From Leptidea sinapis (lineage: Eukaryota; Arthropoda; Insecta; Lepidoptera; Pieridae), in NCBI RefSeq assembly GCF_905404315.1, contig NC_066277.1, forward strand, positions 14,159,501-14,223,500: DNA of 64,000 bases, read 5' to 3'. Below the pieces are notes generated by a model. The model searched no databases. It worked only from the letters and a program-made list of their open reading frames with translations, and was not told the origin of the DNA. Shown piece after piece: positions 1-10,523 of the stretch (the stretch's first letter is position 1; every line of letters begins with the position of its first letter). Made by a program: the position numbers and the translations under genes.

Positions 1-1387
1 AATTGAAAATTATTTACATCATTGTTGGAGATACTGTTATCTAAATAAACATACAAACAACAAGGAAACTTTGGATTATGTACTTGTAAGTTTTGTGTAT
101 TAAATAATTTATTTAAACTTTATATTACATGTGTAACTTTTTAGTAAACATTATGCATACTTTGCTATCACATTAATAAGGCTTGTACTGATAATAGTAT
201 TACCAAAAAATATTCTTTTTATGGGATGAAATGAGTTTTTTATGGGAGGAAATTTGAGTGCACAGCAAGTTCACAGCTAAGTGATCACTGCCCATACACT
301 TGCAACACCAAAATGCTGCAATGCTGGAATTTGGCAGCAGGAATGAGAACGAAATTCAACAAGATCTGCACCCTAAAAAAAACGAGCCAGCATTGAGCAA
401 TTACCATAGCCAGCAACACCATAACTAAAGAAATTCTGTCACTGATTGATCAGCTGGTGATCCTTATGGTATCCTTAGAGCTGTCGGTTAGTAGTGCAAA
501 TATTACTTGCTGGGATTTTATAGCAATAGGGTATTGTGCTTAGCTGGAGTTGGAGCCTTTTTTGGGGTATCTTATTGGATAAGGGCTTACTTCCAAAAAT
601 CCTAGGCTTTTCTGAAAAAGTGCTGAAATAAATGTATCAGCACCACAGTCAAATTCTTCACATGGTAGAACTTTTTAAGGATCCTAGCCCCATGACTACT
701 AGGGTAAGAGGTTGCCTAAAATTATTTCTGCACCATAAATCGCCCTGAACAAAATAAGTATTCATTCATGGGCTGTCTTTTCATTAGGTGATATGTTTGC
801 TAGTTTGCCCAGTTCTCAAATATATTGTTTTTCTTATCATTTTATCGGCGATAGATTCATTAGCCACTATCAAATCATATCACCTTTGTCAGAAGTTATA
901 TGATTGTAAAACATCCCCACTATATTATTCATTTAATCATTCATTTTCTGACTTTGTAATATAATTTCTTACTATCTATTTTTATCATCTTTATCATGGT
1001 TTTAGTATGTCCCACCATTTAAGACATGTTGTTTTGCATAAGTCAAATTTTTCACAGTAGACATAGTCAATAGTCATGAATTTCTTTATTTCTTATGAAG
1101 TGGTGTGCACTGCTGTTCTGTGTTAAGGAAAGATTCTGAAACTGCTGCAGTATTTTCAGGTTGGAATTGCTATTCGATCCTCAAAAATCTATCCTATAGG
1201 TCCAGATGGGGTTTATTGTCACCTTGTAGTATACTAACAGTTTATTTGTTATGGAAATTGAAAAGCTGGGAACGGCTTCTCATGAGCCGACCGGCTGAAG
1301 TAATCTAAGCTGTATATTTGCTTCTTTTATTTGAAGACAAGTCAGGCTTTGATCTAAATGAAGCCCCAGGTATTTTACACAGACTGC
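1..1387. other. No gene recognised; probably intron of the PHD-PWWP gene
   Basis: AT-rich sequence with no exon I can support. A short stretch near 1180-1230 reads as a possible reverse-transcriptase-like GPDG motif, but it is broken by stops and I do not call it. Because the first recognised exon at 1645 starts with a splice acceptor, this stretch is most simply intron of that gene. Confidence 0.4.
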
Positions 1388-1564
1388 AGTCCGAATACTA
1401 CGTGCGCGACCGTCACACGGGGTGACAGACGGGGTGCTAAGATGTCAGCGGGTAGCGGGTGGGGTTGCGGGGAAGGGCATCGCGTGAGACTGCCGTAACC
1501 CGCTACCCGCTGACTTCTTATAACCCCGTCCCCGCCACCGCACGCCACACGTAGTTGCCGGACT
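1388..1564. repeat. GC-rich fold-back MITE, copy 1
   Basis: The ends are inverted copies of each other (AGTCCG-AATACTACGTG on the left; the right end reads AGTCCGGCAACTACGTG on the minus strand). The centre holds a perfect 15-bp inverted pair, CAGCGGGTAGCGGGT and ACCCGCTACCCGCTG. The element is far more GC-rich than its surroundings. A second copy, split by a SINE, lies at 41899-42373. Assignment to a DNA-transposon MITE is inference from structure. Confidence 0.65.
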
Positions 1565-1644
1565 ATAATCGGCCACTGCAAATTATAGCTGATAAATCGG
1601 CTTTGCGAAGTAGTCAGTACATGTCAAATATTTTCGATCCCCAG

Positions 1645-1777
1645 GAGAAACAGCAAGTATCTGTGCATATACCATGGTGTTTAGTCTGCGGGCAGAATGA
1701 AAGGTTACGGGAATGTGTGAGTTGTCCGGCCTCGTACCATGTGTTATGCAGACGAGAGTGGCTAGTTTCTATTATAC
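1645..1777 (+). CDS. Exon encoding the PHD finger core
   Basis: The acceptor is CCCCAG before 1645 and the donor is GTAAGT at 1778, leaving phase 1. The 44 codons carry CLVC, then CVSCPASYHVLC, that is six of the eight zinc ligands of a Cys4-His-Cys3 PHD finger. The last Cys pair is on the next exon, so the intron splits the finger. The short ORF continues about 55 bases past the donor before a stop, which is read-through into intron. Confidence 0.75.
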
Positions 1778-4700
1778 GTAAGTTTCACTATTTACATTTC
1801 ATCATACTAAACTTTTTCTATGAGTACAGCTATTAATTGTGTGCTTCAAATTAGCAGAATTAATTGCTATGTAGATGACATCATGTTTTCGCAGTTCAGA
1901 AGACTTATGGAAAAAAACTGGAATCCCACTCCAAAAATAAGTACAGTGCTCCCAAATTAATAATGCGCATACAGGTCTTCGCTAATGGGCGTATTCCCGG
2001 AAACACCCGAATCATTCAATCGTAAGAGCCCTAAACAATGCACTTGCATTTTGCACTTTTTTTGAAAGGAATACGAGTCAATTCATGTGTTCACAATACG
2101 AAAACAAATCGGGCGGTCGGCTGTGGTAGCCGGTCAGTCAATCGTCTTTAAGTATTGGTGCCGACTGCATGTGGAATTATATAGAGCTCCTATTACACAC
2201 CGCTCTTGTTATTATTATTGTAATATAATTCTACTAAATTATGCAAAAGTAATGCATTTTACCACTTTATATAGATATCGTCTCCCGACGGTCGGGAAAT
2301 ACGACCGTTGCCGAAAAGTGGCGAAGATCTGTATGCGCATTATTAATTTGGGAGCACTGTAGATGTCTTTATTCAGCAGTCATTAGACCAATTATCTCCT
2401 ATGGAGCTATAGCTTAATGGTTCAGGACAGAGCTCGTACCGTACAAACCAAGATGCAGCGAATAAAGCGGCTGGCTTACAGAATTCATGTGCGCCAACAT
2501 CCGCCAAACCAACATAGGGCTAACACCGCAGACATCCACATTCAACGAAATTCGACAATCTTGGCTTTTCGCCTATAACTTTTCTTCGGTCTTTTGGAAG
2601 TAGAACTTTACGGGAATGTTCTAAGCTTCTAGAAGATGCTGGGTTGGTGTGATCCAATTAGGGTTCTATAAGAGTAAAAACACAGGTTTGTGCGTTCACC
2701 ACTAACAGTGTACCTTTTTTGTATCTGCTCGATTCAAGATCATTCTTGTAACTCTCACAGCCTATACTAGCGTACTTGGATTCCATATATTTACTCGACT
2801 TTAAATTATATGATCACTTGGAAGAGATTCGTGGACTTGTCAGAGGAGTTGTTCAGGTTAATATTTTTCAAGGTCACCACCGATCATAAAGTTAAATTGC
2901 GAAACCGCACCTCAACTGGAATCAACTGTTGGCTGCAATATTCTTGAATCTATACGACTTTGGTGCCTTCAACTTATATACTTACATACTCTTCCTGCCG
3001 CGTCTACCACCATCTAGGCGCCTATTTCTGTTGTGAAGCAGTAATGTGTAAGCATTACTGTGTTTCGATCTGAAGGGCGCCGTAGCTAGTGAAATTACTG
3101 GGCAAATGAGACTGAACATCTTATGTCTCAAGGTGACGAGCGCAATCGTAGTGCCGCTCAGAATTTTTGAGTTTTTCAAGAATCCTGAGCGGCACTGCAC
3201 TGTAATGGATAGGGCTTATCAATTAACATCAGATGAACGTTCTGCTCGTCTCGTCCCTTATTATCATTAAAAAAATCTCTAGTTCACTTCATATATTCTG
3301 TGTAATATTGGTAAGACCAGCACTTCATCCACTTTATGCAATAGGCATACAGCCTAGCGAAATTTTCTAAGAAAAAAAAGCGATTCGCGCGATTGTATGA
3401 AACGTGCAGTCATTGATAGATTGACAATTGACGGACTGACGGGCGTTTTCAATGACATATCTCTAGTTACGGATACATTGCTGTCACCGTTTAATGACAA
3501 GATCTTATCTATCCATAGTTATTTCCAATATAGTTTTAGTCCAATGCTTTATGTCGATAGGTTATTGAAATGTAAGTAAGCGTAAAAGCATAGTTTTGTC
3601 TTACCTCTTGTAAGTTAAACTAAGGATAGATAGGTTATTGAAAACGGCCGATAATCTTGTAATAATCAGAGATAGCCGAAATCCACTACGTTTTAAGCAA
3701 CTGTTCGTTTTCAAACTTAGCCAATATTTCCGTCCGATAAAATATAATCTTGCAGTTAATCTTTACAGATCGCAAGAACCCACCTAAGAAAGAGAAGAAA
3801 CAGGTGACATTGATTCACAAGATATTGTCGAGCACAAGAACTAAATCTTCAATAGAGAAAGACAAGGAAAACTTGGATCTGTGTCCCAGTTGTATGTGGG
3901 GACCCAGTGTGGGGTGAGACATTTAGCGTTTAATTAATTTAACAACAATCTTTCTAGACTAGTAAACCGCAGGTTCGGCCACACATAGAGTATTGCTGTC
4001 ATCTCTGGTCTGCCGCATTCCAGTATCAGCTCGATCCATTTGACCGCGTGCAACGCAGAGCAGCTCGAATTGCCGGGGACCTAGTGCTCTGTGAACGGCT
4101 GGATCACTTGGCGTTGCGTAGAGACGTCGCTTCATTGTGTGTCTTCTACCGCATTTATTACGGGGAGTGTTTCGAAGAGCTGTTTAACCTGATTCCTGTC
4201 GCCGAATTCCACCTTCGCACGACACGCCACAAATTAGGATATCATACCCACCATCTGGATGTGTGGCGGTTCTTCACAGTGAAGTTTTCAAGGAGCTTTC
4301 TTCCTCGTACTACAAAGCTTCCTTTTGCGGTGTTTCCGGGACGATACGACATGGGTACCTTCAAAAAAAGCGCGTACACCTTCCTTAGAGGCCGGCAACG
4401 CTCTTGTGATTCCTCTGGTGTTGTAAGAGAATGTGGGCGGCGGTGATCACTTAACACCATGTGACCCGTACGCTCGTTTGTCCTCCTATTCCATAAAAAA
4501 TAAACTAGTATGGACCGGACATCGATGACGTCACATCTTCGCTTTAGTACGGTGTGCAAAACAAGCATCACTAGGATATTATTATTAATAATTAAACAAC
4601 GATTTATTTTTTCAAACAACGATTTATTTTTTCAGAATTAGAGATTGATGTAAAGGTGTTGTGTTGTGATGCTGACTATTATTATTATAATGATTAAAGA

Positions 4701-6907
4701 AATAATCTCTGTTAAGTGCCTAAAAAAGAGGATTTATTTTTCTGGCAGTACTACTATAGCTATTTACTAGTGGGAGGCCTTTACTAGCTTATGGGTACCA
4801 CAATGGTTTGACGTATTCGGTCTGAAGGGCGCCATTGCCAGTGAAAGTACTGGGCAAATGAGAGCTAACATCTTATGTCTCAAGGTGATGAGTGTAGGTG
4901 TAGTGCCGCTCAGAATTTTTGGGGATTTTCAAGAATCCTGAGCGGCAGTGCATTGTAATGGGCAAGGCGTATCAATTACCACCAGTTGAAGTCCAGTTCG
5001 TCTCGTCCCTTATTTTCATAAAAAAAGCGACACAGAATAACACAAACTACAGAACTACAAAACAGTGGTAGCATGAAAATATCACGAGAGGAACATGAGG
5101 AAGCTGCACGTTCCAGCGAGGTGCAGAGATAATGTGGCTGTAGTTAACATAATAATTACGATCATTCGAGAATTTATTCGCCTTTATTTTCACACTTCAT
5201 CACTGAAATCACTACTAACTGGTTGATACTTTTGCACAAGATGCCGGCTAGATTAGGGGTACCATAACGGCGCCTATTTCTGCCATGAAGCAGTATCCAG
5301 CAAGCTCTGTTTCGGTCTGAAGGGCGCCGTAGCTAGTGAAATTAATGGGCAAATGAGACTTAACATCTAATGTCTCAAGGAGACGAACGCAATTGTAGTG
5401 CCGCTCAGAATTTTTGGGTTTTTTCATGGGCGAATCAATAAATAGTGATTGGCTGATATATCTCTCTCTGATTTTCTGTTAGTCCTTATAGTGCTCAAAA
5501 GCTTATATATAATTAATTGTTTACAGATATGATGATGTTGTGTGGCACAAGCTAGGCACGTGCTCTTGGTGGCCAGCGAGGGTATTGACCCCTGGGGCCA
5601 CTCCATCCTGTTTGCTGACTCGGACACATTCACCTCACCAGTGGCCGCTCAAATATTATGGTAAAAAAATATTTAATTAAATATTCATGATCTGTGATTC
5701 CAATGAGCTTTGGTTATTTGATATTCTATAACAATCCACTTCATAGGAGATAAATTCTTTAAACGGCAAACCCGTCACATTTTTCATACACACTAGTGTA
5801 CGTGATTATGGCGTTTATATGCATCTTTCTTATTTTTTTTTACTAATAGGTATATTGATTAGGTTTCCATCGAAACAAATCCAGTGTAAATTTCGAAATA
5901 TCTGCTTTCTTTTACAAATTTTAGCTAAGCTGTTCATAATGTCAAAACTCATAAATAGTAAATGTAAAGAAACCATTGCGATAGAAATCTCGCGCGTAAT
6001 GGAGACACTACATGAAAAACATTTCACAAATTTGTAAGGACTACTCTAAAACACCTTATTTCCTAGAACAAGTTTAATGGAATTTCTACACACTATATTT
6101 CGACTTGCTTGATATGGTGCGACTACCGTCAGGCTATTTTAATTATAACTTTGATTGTGCCTAAATTTACATAATCATCCCAGGCATTAATTTTAAAATG
6201 GGTGGTAGGTTTTTACGTAAAATAAATGATTTTAAAATAAATTTGAATTTGACTTCTGTTACTTACTCTTCTCCACTACTTACCCATTTCGTGTGGAGTC
6301 AGTTTTTTTTTATGAAAATAAGGTACGAAATGAGGAGAACGTTCTGCTGATGGTAATTGATACGCCCTACCCTGTGCAGTGCCGCTCAGGATTCTCGAAA
6401 AACCCAAAAATTCTGAGTGGTTGCGCTCAGACAGTTGCGCTCGTCACCTTGAGACATAAGATATTAAGTCGCATTTGCCCAGTAATTTCACTAGCTACGG
6501 CGCCCTTCAGACTGAAACACAATAATGCTTACACATTACTGCTTCACGATAGAAATAGGCGTCGTTGTGGTATCCATAATCTAGCCGGCATCCTGTGCAA
6601 AGGAGCCGCTCCCACTGGTAAAGTCACATTAAATAGCAACCAGCAAATATGAAAAATATACCTACTACAGCTTACAGAGGATATAAATTATCTCTATTAT
6701 TAATCTCATGCTTGCAACTAGTTGTATAACCTGTGTTTTCTGTACAATTAATAAATTTCAGGTACATTAAACCATTCGTGGGGAGACACAAACCGCATGT
6801 GTCTCTTTCTACCGAAGCATACGGCCGCTCTGGAGGCGAGAGACGAAACATTACGAAAGGCGGTGCTAGATGCTTGTGATGATTATATATCTGTTTATCT
6901 CACTTAA
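1645..6907 (+). CDS. PHD-PWWP protein, NSD/Mes-4 histone methyltransferase-like; partial gene (exons 1645-1777, 3769-3913, 5527-5660, 6762-6907)
   Basis: Four exons join in one frame with matching phases (1, 2, 1) and consensus GT/AG borders. Read in order they give a PHD finger (CLVC, CVSC, YH-x2-C, then CPSC), a lysine-rich linker, and a PWWP domain whose core reads WHKLGTCSWWPARVL, followed by KYYGTLNHSWGD. A PHD directly followed by PWWP is the order of the last PHD and second PWWP of NSD1-3 and Mes-4, nuclear H3K36 methyltransferases that bind chromatin through these modules. The start of the gene lies outside the window. The last exon reads into TAA at 6905-6907, and no AWS or SET domain was found before the convergent gene ends at 18.9 kb. 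It could be a SET-less isoform, a truncated paralogue, or a gene whose next exon I missed. The family assignment is an inference from domain order. Confidence 0.7.
1944..2359. mobile_element. Tc1/mariner-type MITE with TA target duplication
   Basis: The 416-bp element has terminal inverted repeats of about 40 bp starting CAGTGCTCCCAAATTAATAA, with a single mismatch between the two arms over that length. It is flanked on both sides by TA (1942-1943 and 2360-2361), the target duplication made by Tc1/mariner/pogo transposases. No transposase ORF is present, so it is non-autonomous. The near-identical arms suggest a fairly young insertion. It lies in the intron after the PHD exon. Confidence 0.8.
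2395..2560 (+). mobile_element. Decayed LINE reverse-transcriptase fragment
   Basis: The sequence resembles the C-terminal part of Jockey-type ORF2, where the chain reads a YG/IAW-like motif followed by a KMQRIKRLA-like stretch. It is short, frameshifted and only weakly supported. Confidence 0.3.
3015..3278 (+). repeat. SINE-like family A copy
   Basis: This is a copy of the most frequent repeat of the window. Its consensus runs from ACCAGTGGGAGGCTCC through GGCGCCTATTTCTGCCG, TGAAGGGCGCCGTAGCTAG and a GCCGCTCAG/CTGAGCGGC hairpin to TTATTTTCATAAAAAAA. The A-run at one end defines the plus orientation used for all copies. This copy lacks the first part of the element and ends TCATTAAAAAAA. It resembles the Metulj-type SINEs of butterflies from memory, which is not verified. 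Confidence 0.75.
3441..3650. repeat. MITE with GCGTTTTCAAT termini, copy 1
   Basis: The left end reads GGCGTTTTCAATGACATATC and the right end is its imperfect inverted copy (GGTTATTGAAAACGGCC). The interior matches a second copy in the opposite orientation at 38585-38785, including the ATGACAAGATCTTATCTATC stretch. Confidence 0.6.
3769..3913 (+). CDS. Exon completing the PHD finger, with a lysine-rich loop
   Basis: The acceptor is TTTACAG before 3769 and the donor is GTGAGA at 3914, leaving phase 2. The exon gives a basic stretch (KNPPKKEKKQ), then LDLCPSC, which supplies the last two zinc ligands. The distance between the sixth ligand and this CPSC pair is about 50 residues, much more than the 12-20 usual in PHD fingers. 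Without the GTGAGA donor the frame would stop at TGA in 3915-3917. Confidence 0.7.
3955..4500 (+). mobile_element. 3' end of a Jockey-type LINE (family J)
   Basis: The sequence encodes the end of a reverse transcriptase: RPHIEYCCHLWSAAFQYQLD, then FDRVQRRAARI and CVFYRIYYGECFEELFNLIP, ending in GRQRSCDSSG and the 3' terminus CTCGTTTGTCCTCCTATTCC plus an A-run. It is 5' truncated, as is usual for target-primed reverse transcription. It sits only about 40 bp after the exon ending at 3913. At least six other copies of this tail lie in the window. Confidence 0.85.
4515..5110 (+). repeat. Unclassified dispersed repeat R, copy 1, interrupted by a SINE
   Basis: Segments 4515-4765 and 5029-5110 match 15265-15640 in the same order (TACGGTGTGCAAAACAA, CATCACTAGGATATTATTAT, GTTGTGATGCTGA, GCGACACAGAA, then a GAGGTGCAGAGATAA-like segment). 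A family A SINE at 4770-5028 separates the two parts. No coding capacity was seen. Confidence 0.6.
4770..5028 (+). repeat. SINE-like family A copy, nested in repeat R
   Basis: It runs from GTGGGAGGCC to TTTTCATAAAAAAA and carries the GCCGCTCAGAATTTTT / AATCCTGAGCGGC hairpin. The region between the first block and the TGAAGGGCGCC block is shortened. It interrupts repeat R precisely before GCGACACAG. Confidence 0.8.
5233..5428 (+). repeat. SINE-like family A copy, 3' truncated
   Basis: It runs from TGCACAAGATGCCGGCTAG to the first arm of the hairpin and stops at TTTTTTCATGGG, so the A-run end is missing. It lies about 100 bp before the PWWP exon. Confidence 0.75.
5527..5660 (+). CDS. Exon encoding the first half of the PWWP domain
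   Basis: The acceptor is TTTACAG before 5527 and the donor is GTAAAA at 5661. Phase 2 enters and phase 1 leaves, which fits both neighbours. The peptide carries YDDVVWHKLGTCSWWPARVL, where SWWPA replaces the name-giving PWWP, a common variant in NSD proteins. It ends in WPLKYYG, matching the FPVxFFG strand of PWWP domains. Confidence 0.8.
6200..6253 (+). repeat. Short LINE 3' tail (family C)
   Basis: The string GGGTGGTAGGTTTTT followed by AAATTTGAATTTGA matches the terminus of the LINE tail at 27008-27470 (other orientation) and that at 62095-62216. It is a very short remnant. Confidence 0.45.
6303..6623 (-). repeat. SINE-like family A copy
   Basis: This is a full-length copy in the minus orientation, from TTTTTTTTTATGAAAATAAG to CCTGTGCAAAGGAGCCGCTC and CCACTGGT. 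It contains a small internal duplication around the second hairpin arm (GGTTGCGCTCAGACAGTTGCG). Confidence 0.85.
6762..6907 (+). CDS. Exon encoding the second half of the PWWP domain; reads into a stop
   Basis: The acceptor is AAATTTCAG before 6762, and phase 1 matches the previous donor. It reads TLNHSWGDTNRMCLFLP, the end of a PWWP barrel, then an alpha-helical tail (ALEARDETLRKAVLDACDDY) as in PWWP helices, and TAA at 6905. No strong donor precedes the stop. Weak candidates are GT at about 6872 and 6893. No AATAAA was seen just after the stop. The stop may therefore be the true end of a SET-less product, or the exon may splice from a weak donor. Confidence 0.65.
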
Positions 6908-6909
6908 TT

Positions 6910-7590
6910 TCTAACAACATTTCATTTTAATTATAATTTAAGAATAGCCCACGGTGGTGTAGACTACTACACCACTACTACTAAGTAGAACTATTAGTTC
7001 GTCCGGTTTAGTACTGTATCAACGCGTATTTCGGCTCCAAAAGGTAAAGGCTGATACCGTCACGCAAGTACGCGCGTATTTGCTGCGTGGATTGTCGCCC
7101 TTTTTTAATGCGCGGACTGACTAGGATTGTAAACGCTCCAACCAACCCTACAATATTTGTGTTGATCATGTGGCTAAGCTGCAAATGGGCATTTATTTTA
7201 CTGGTTTTCTTTTGTTTATTAAAATTTACATTTTAAATTGAAAAATTGTTCGGTTTAAGTTTTAGAAAAGTACTAATTGTATTCAATTCTTTAAAAAAAG
7301 AATATTGTTATCGCTTAAAATTCGGAGATTTTTGACTCCAAAGTTTATTTTTGAGATGCAACTTCCAAATTTTTATTGGATATTTCAAATATTCTATTCG
7401 GTTAAAAATTATCATTAAATCCTTTGTGCACTGTATTTTTTGCGTCGGAATATTTTCATTGCGTTATGTTGTAATCGGCTCTCTAAGAAACCAATTTTTG
7501 TTGATATTGAGGTATGACCGCGCCTTAAGTAACTCCTCGAAGCGTGGTAGCAGTTGGTAACACTCCGAAATCTCAGGTCTATATTTCATT
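6910..7590. other. No gene recognised
   Basis: AT-rich sequence with no exon or repeat end that I can support. A GC-richer patch at 7010-7110 has the look of repeat-derived sequence but has no recognisable termini. Confidence 0.4.
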
Positions 7591-7893
7591 GAGACACCAT
7601 GGCGGCGCAACCAGTGGCTCTATCGTGATGTCTGTATACTGACACCAGAGTCGCTAGACCACACTGATAACCGTCTCAAAATGTAACTCGAAGAAAAAAA
7701 AAGAAACTGTGGTGCGTATATCCTTATTTAGCCTTACACCATACAGCTCTATAGTAATTCGTGGTGCACGCGTCCGAACTGGTCGCGCCGCCAAATTGGT
7801 TGAGCAACCAAACGGACACCAGGTGAGTAACTCTCTATAGAACTGTATATATTTTGTTGGTAGCAACGGCTGGTTGCGCCGCCGTGGTGTCCC
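7591..7893. repeat. MITE with GRGACACCAYGGCGGCGCAACCAG termini
   Basis: The left end (GAGACACCATGGCGGCGCAA) and the right end (TTGCGCCGCCGTGGTGTCCC) are inverted copies over about 24 bp with two mismatches. The interior has further G+C-rich inverted pairs around 7770-7800. No ORF is present. Confidence 0.6.
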
Positions 7894-9100
7894 GGTGGAA
7901 CATAGCTGTTAGGGAAGACTGGATACGTAGCTGTAAACTAGTCATCGATAGCGCTCGAAATGGGGACGGGTAGGGTGCGTATATAAACGAAAATAAGTTT
8001 TGATTAGTAATATTTTTATTTCAACTTCAATTCTGTTATATGTAAGTATGTTTTTTTAAGTTGTTCTTCATTCAAAACTTTATATATTAAAGTTGTTTAT
8101 TTTGTGAGTTTTTATTTTTGGTCAGTTTATGTTTTTTATTTAAAAACACTAGTAAATTTAGTTTTAATCAAACTTCATTTTAATATCAACGCAATTGCTT
8201 TTTTTTATATTTTAAGTTTTCGAGATTATGTTGAATATTTACAATAGGTTACTTTTTAGTAAACATAAATTTTTCGCTGTTAAGTCAATGTTTTAATAGA
8301 ACAAACTTATTGGTATTCTAAAAAATCTAGTTATGTGGAAATTATGCTAGATTTAAACGGCGTTACTTACGTATTCACGGTATAGAAATTTTAATTTTAT
8401 AAAGTATAAATTATATTTTTGATAGTGCTATTTTTGTTTTATGTTATTATCAATATACCTAATGTGTATCTTTTAAATTTCTATAATCATTTTAACTTGT
8501 TATAATTTTTAATTTTATGGTTATTACGTGTCAAGATAATTTAATTTAATCATAAGCTGTTTAATTTTGTATTTTCATTAAAATACACTACATTTTATGC
8601 CTTTTTTTATTAAATATAACATTTATATTACCTGTGCTAGTCGAACATCGTTCATCACGTTACGCGCCGTGTATCCACATATTCCGCTAGTTCTCGTTCG
8701 AGCATCAATCGGTTCGCGTGTGCTTATAACCATTTACCATTTTAACAATTTAGACTTAGTTCAATAAACCTATTGTTCTTAAGTCTCGTCAACGTATCTA
8801 CTGCTCCACACAGACCGCTTATTGCGATTAGATATAACCTAAATGTGAAATAGAACTATATTCTAGCTTTATATATACTATCGTATCTTATAGACAGTAT
8901 TTTCACAAGAACTTTAGTTATAGGAGAACAATCAAATTCGTACTGACTTGTAAATTTCTCAATTGTATATAGATTAAACATATGGCAACGGTAGCATAAG
9001 ACGGTGGCATCATGCCATTGCCATATGGTAACGTGAGCGAACAGGAGTTTTATGAACCATCCGTATATTTCGACATCATTTTTTTTTTTTTTTTTTTTTT
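7894..9100. other. AT-rich sequence; possible 5' region of the LINE or an LTR-like patch
   Basis: 7980-8630 is very AT-rich with nothing recognisable. At 8633-8811 a less AT-rich patch runs from TGTGCTAGTCGAAC to GCTCCACACA with an internal CAATAAA, which looks LTR-like, but no matching target duplication or primer-binding site is visible. A T-run of about 22 ends near 9101. Confidence 0.3.
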
Positions 9101-9201
9101 GTTTATTCTTATTTGAAGTATTTTAATTCTAATTATTATTATTTATTTTGTTATTCTTTAATTAACCGCGTGGTACAGTAGATTTTTAAATTTTACAAAC
9201 C

Positions 9202-10523
9202 ATGGAGACTAATAACATTACTCTGAGAAAAAGAAAACCCAAATTTCACACTTCATTTTGTCTAGAACAAGACGAGTCAATGGACTCATTATGTTCGGAA
9301 ACAGCAAGAAGCCTGCCAGACTTGTCTACAATAGTTACACAAGAAGAAATTATTGATTTAAAAGAAGAAATCACAAGTCTTAACATGCAGCTAAATAGTG
9401 CACACACGGAGATTTTCACACTATCAGGAGAAATTAATGAGTTGAAGAAACTAATAACGGAACAGAGAAATCAAATAGAAGTCCTTAAAAAAGTGTGTTT
9501 TAGTCCAAGAAACAATAGCCCTATAAACACTTCTTTAAAAAAAAGGAATAATCCTAGATTATTGGAATTAGCTCAAACCTTACAACTAGATTCGAGTTAT
9601 ACTGAAACAAATCAAGAATTGGAATTTCCCACCAATTCAAGTACTAAGGAGTCCCTACAAGAATCGGAGTCATCCTGCATTTGTTTAGAAAAACTTATGA
9701 GAAGACAGCAGTATGTTCGAGTGAGGGATGCGTCCCTACGCCAACTACGAGTGCACAGGGAGAAACCTTCAAAATAAGGGAAGATGAAATAAATCCTTCA
9801 TCGGTTAGTGACACGGACACCAAACCTGAAAATTCAAAAGAGAATTCAGACAAAATGCGAATTATGATACTTGGCGGACAACAATGTGTTAATTTAGCAA
9901 GATCCCTTATCCAATCACGTCAGAATACTAAATACGAAAACTATCAAATATTTTCTTTCGTTAAACCTCATGCAACGTGCGATGAACTCGTTGCGACGTT
10001 TAATAATACTGAATTTAATCATAATGATAAAATAATTTTATGTTTAGGCGAACAGGATAGTAATCCTTACAAAATTATAATGGAACTTGGTTTTTTCTTA
10101 AAGCGTCATAATAAAGCAACAGTTATTGTAACCAGTGTACTGCAAAATTACTACATTAATGAAAGAAAACTGAATAATTTATTGGAACTGACTTGTAAAA
10201 ATTATAAAAATTGTACATACTTGACTTTAGCAAAATCGTACCCTGGCAAGAAACACTTTATTCATGATTTTTGTTATAGAATAAATAAGCTTATCGACTC
10301 AATGTATTATAGGCAAAAATATTTAGTACCCGGTAGTAAAATTATCATGGCTCGTAGTGCGAAAGGCAGTCAACATCAAGCTCAAATATCGCAGTCTGCC
10401 AAAACTATGACCAATAGTAAAATAATAAAAGGTACTATACCATATTATTTCAAACTAAAAAGTAAAGAACAAAATAATGACCTCAAAAGCGATTCATTTT
10501 TTCGAGTCCAAATTTTATCTTAA
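9202..10523 (+). pseudogene. LINE ORF1: coiled coil plus SGNH-hydrolase-like domain, one frameshift
   Basis: The start ATG at 9202 follows a stop-rich leader. Frame 1 runs 9202-9777 and frame 3 resumes in 9681-10523, so a frameshift lies within about 9690-9780. The first part is acidic and forms a heptad-like coiled coil (IDLKEEITSLNMQLNSAHTE and onward). The second part reads MRIMILGGQQCVNLARSL, LCLGEQD and HFIHDFCYRINKLID, which has the block layout of SGNH/GDSL-like ORF1 proteins known from several CR1-type LINEs. The nucleophile position appears as GGQQC, without the usual GDS serine, so catalysis is doubtful. ORF1 proteins chaperone the element's RNA. The SGNH assignment is inference by eye. 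Confidence 0.6.

Noticed and set aside
8633..8811. Solo LTR (TGTG...CACA with CAATAAA)
   Set aside because: The flanking 5-mers differ and no primer-binding site or second LTR is seen. It may be the 5' UTR of the LINE.
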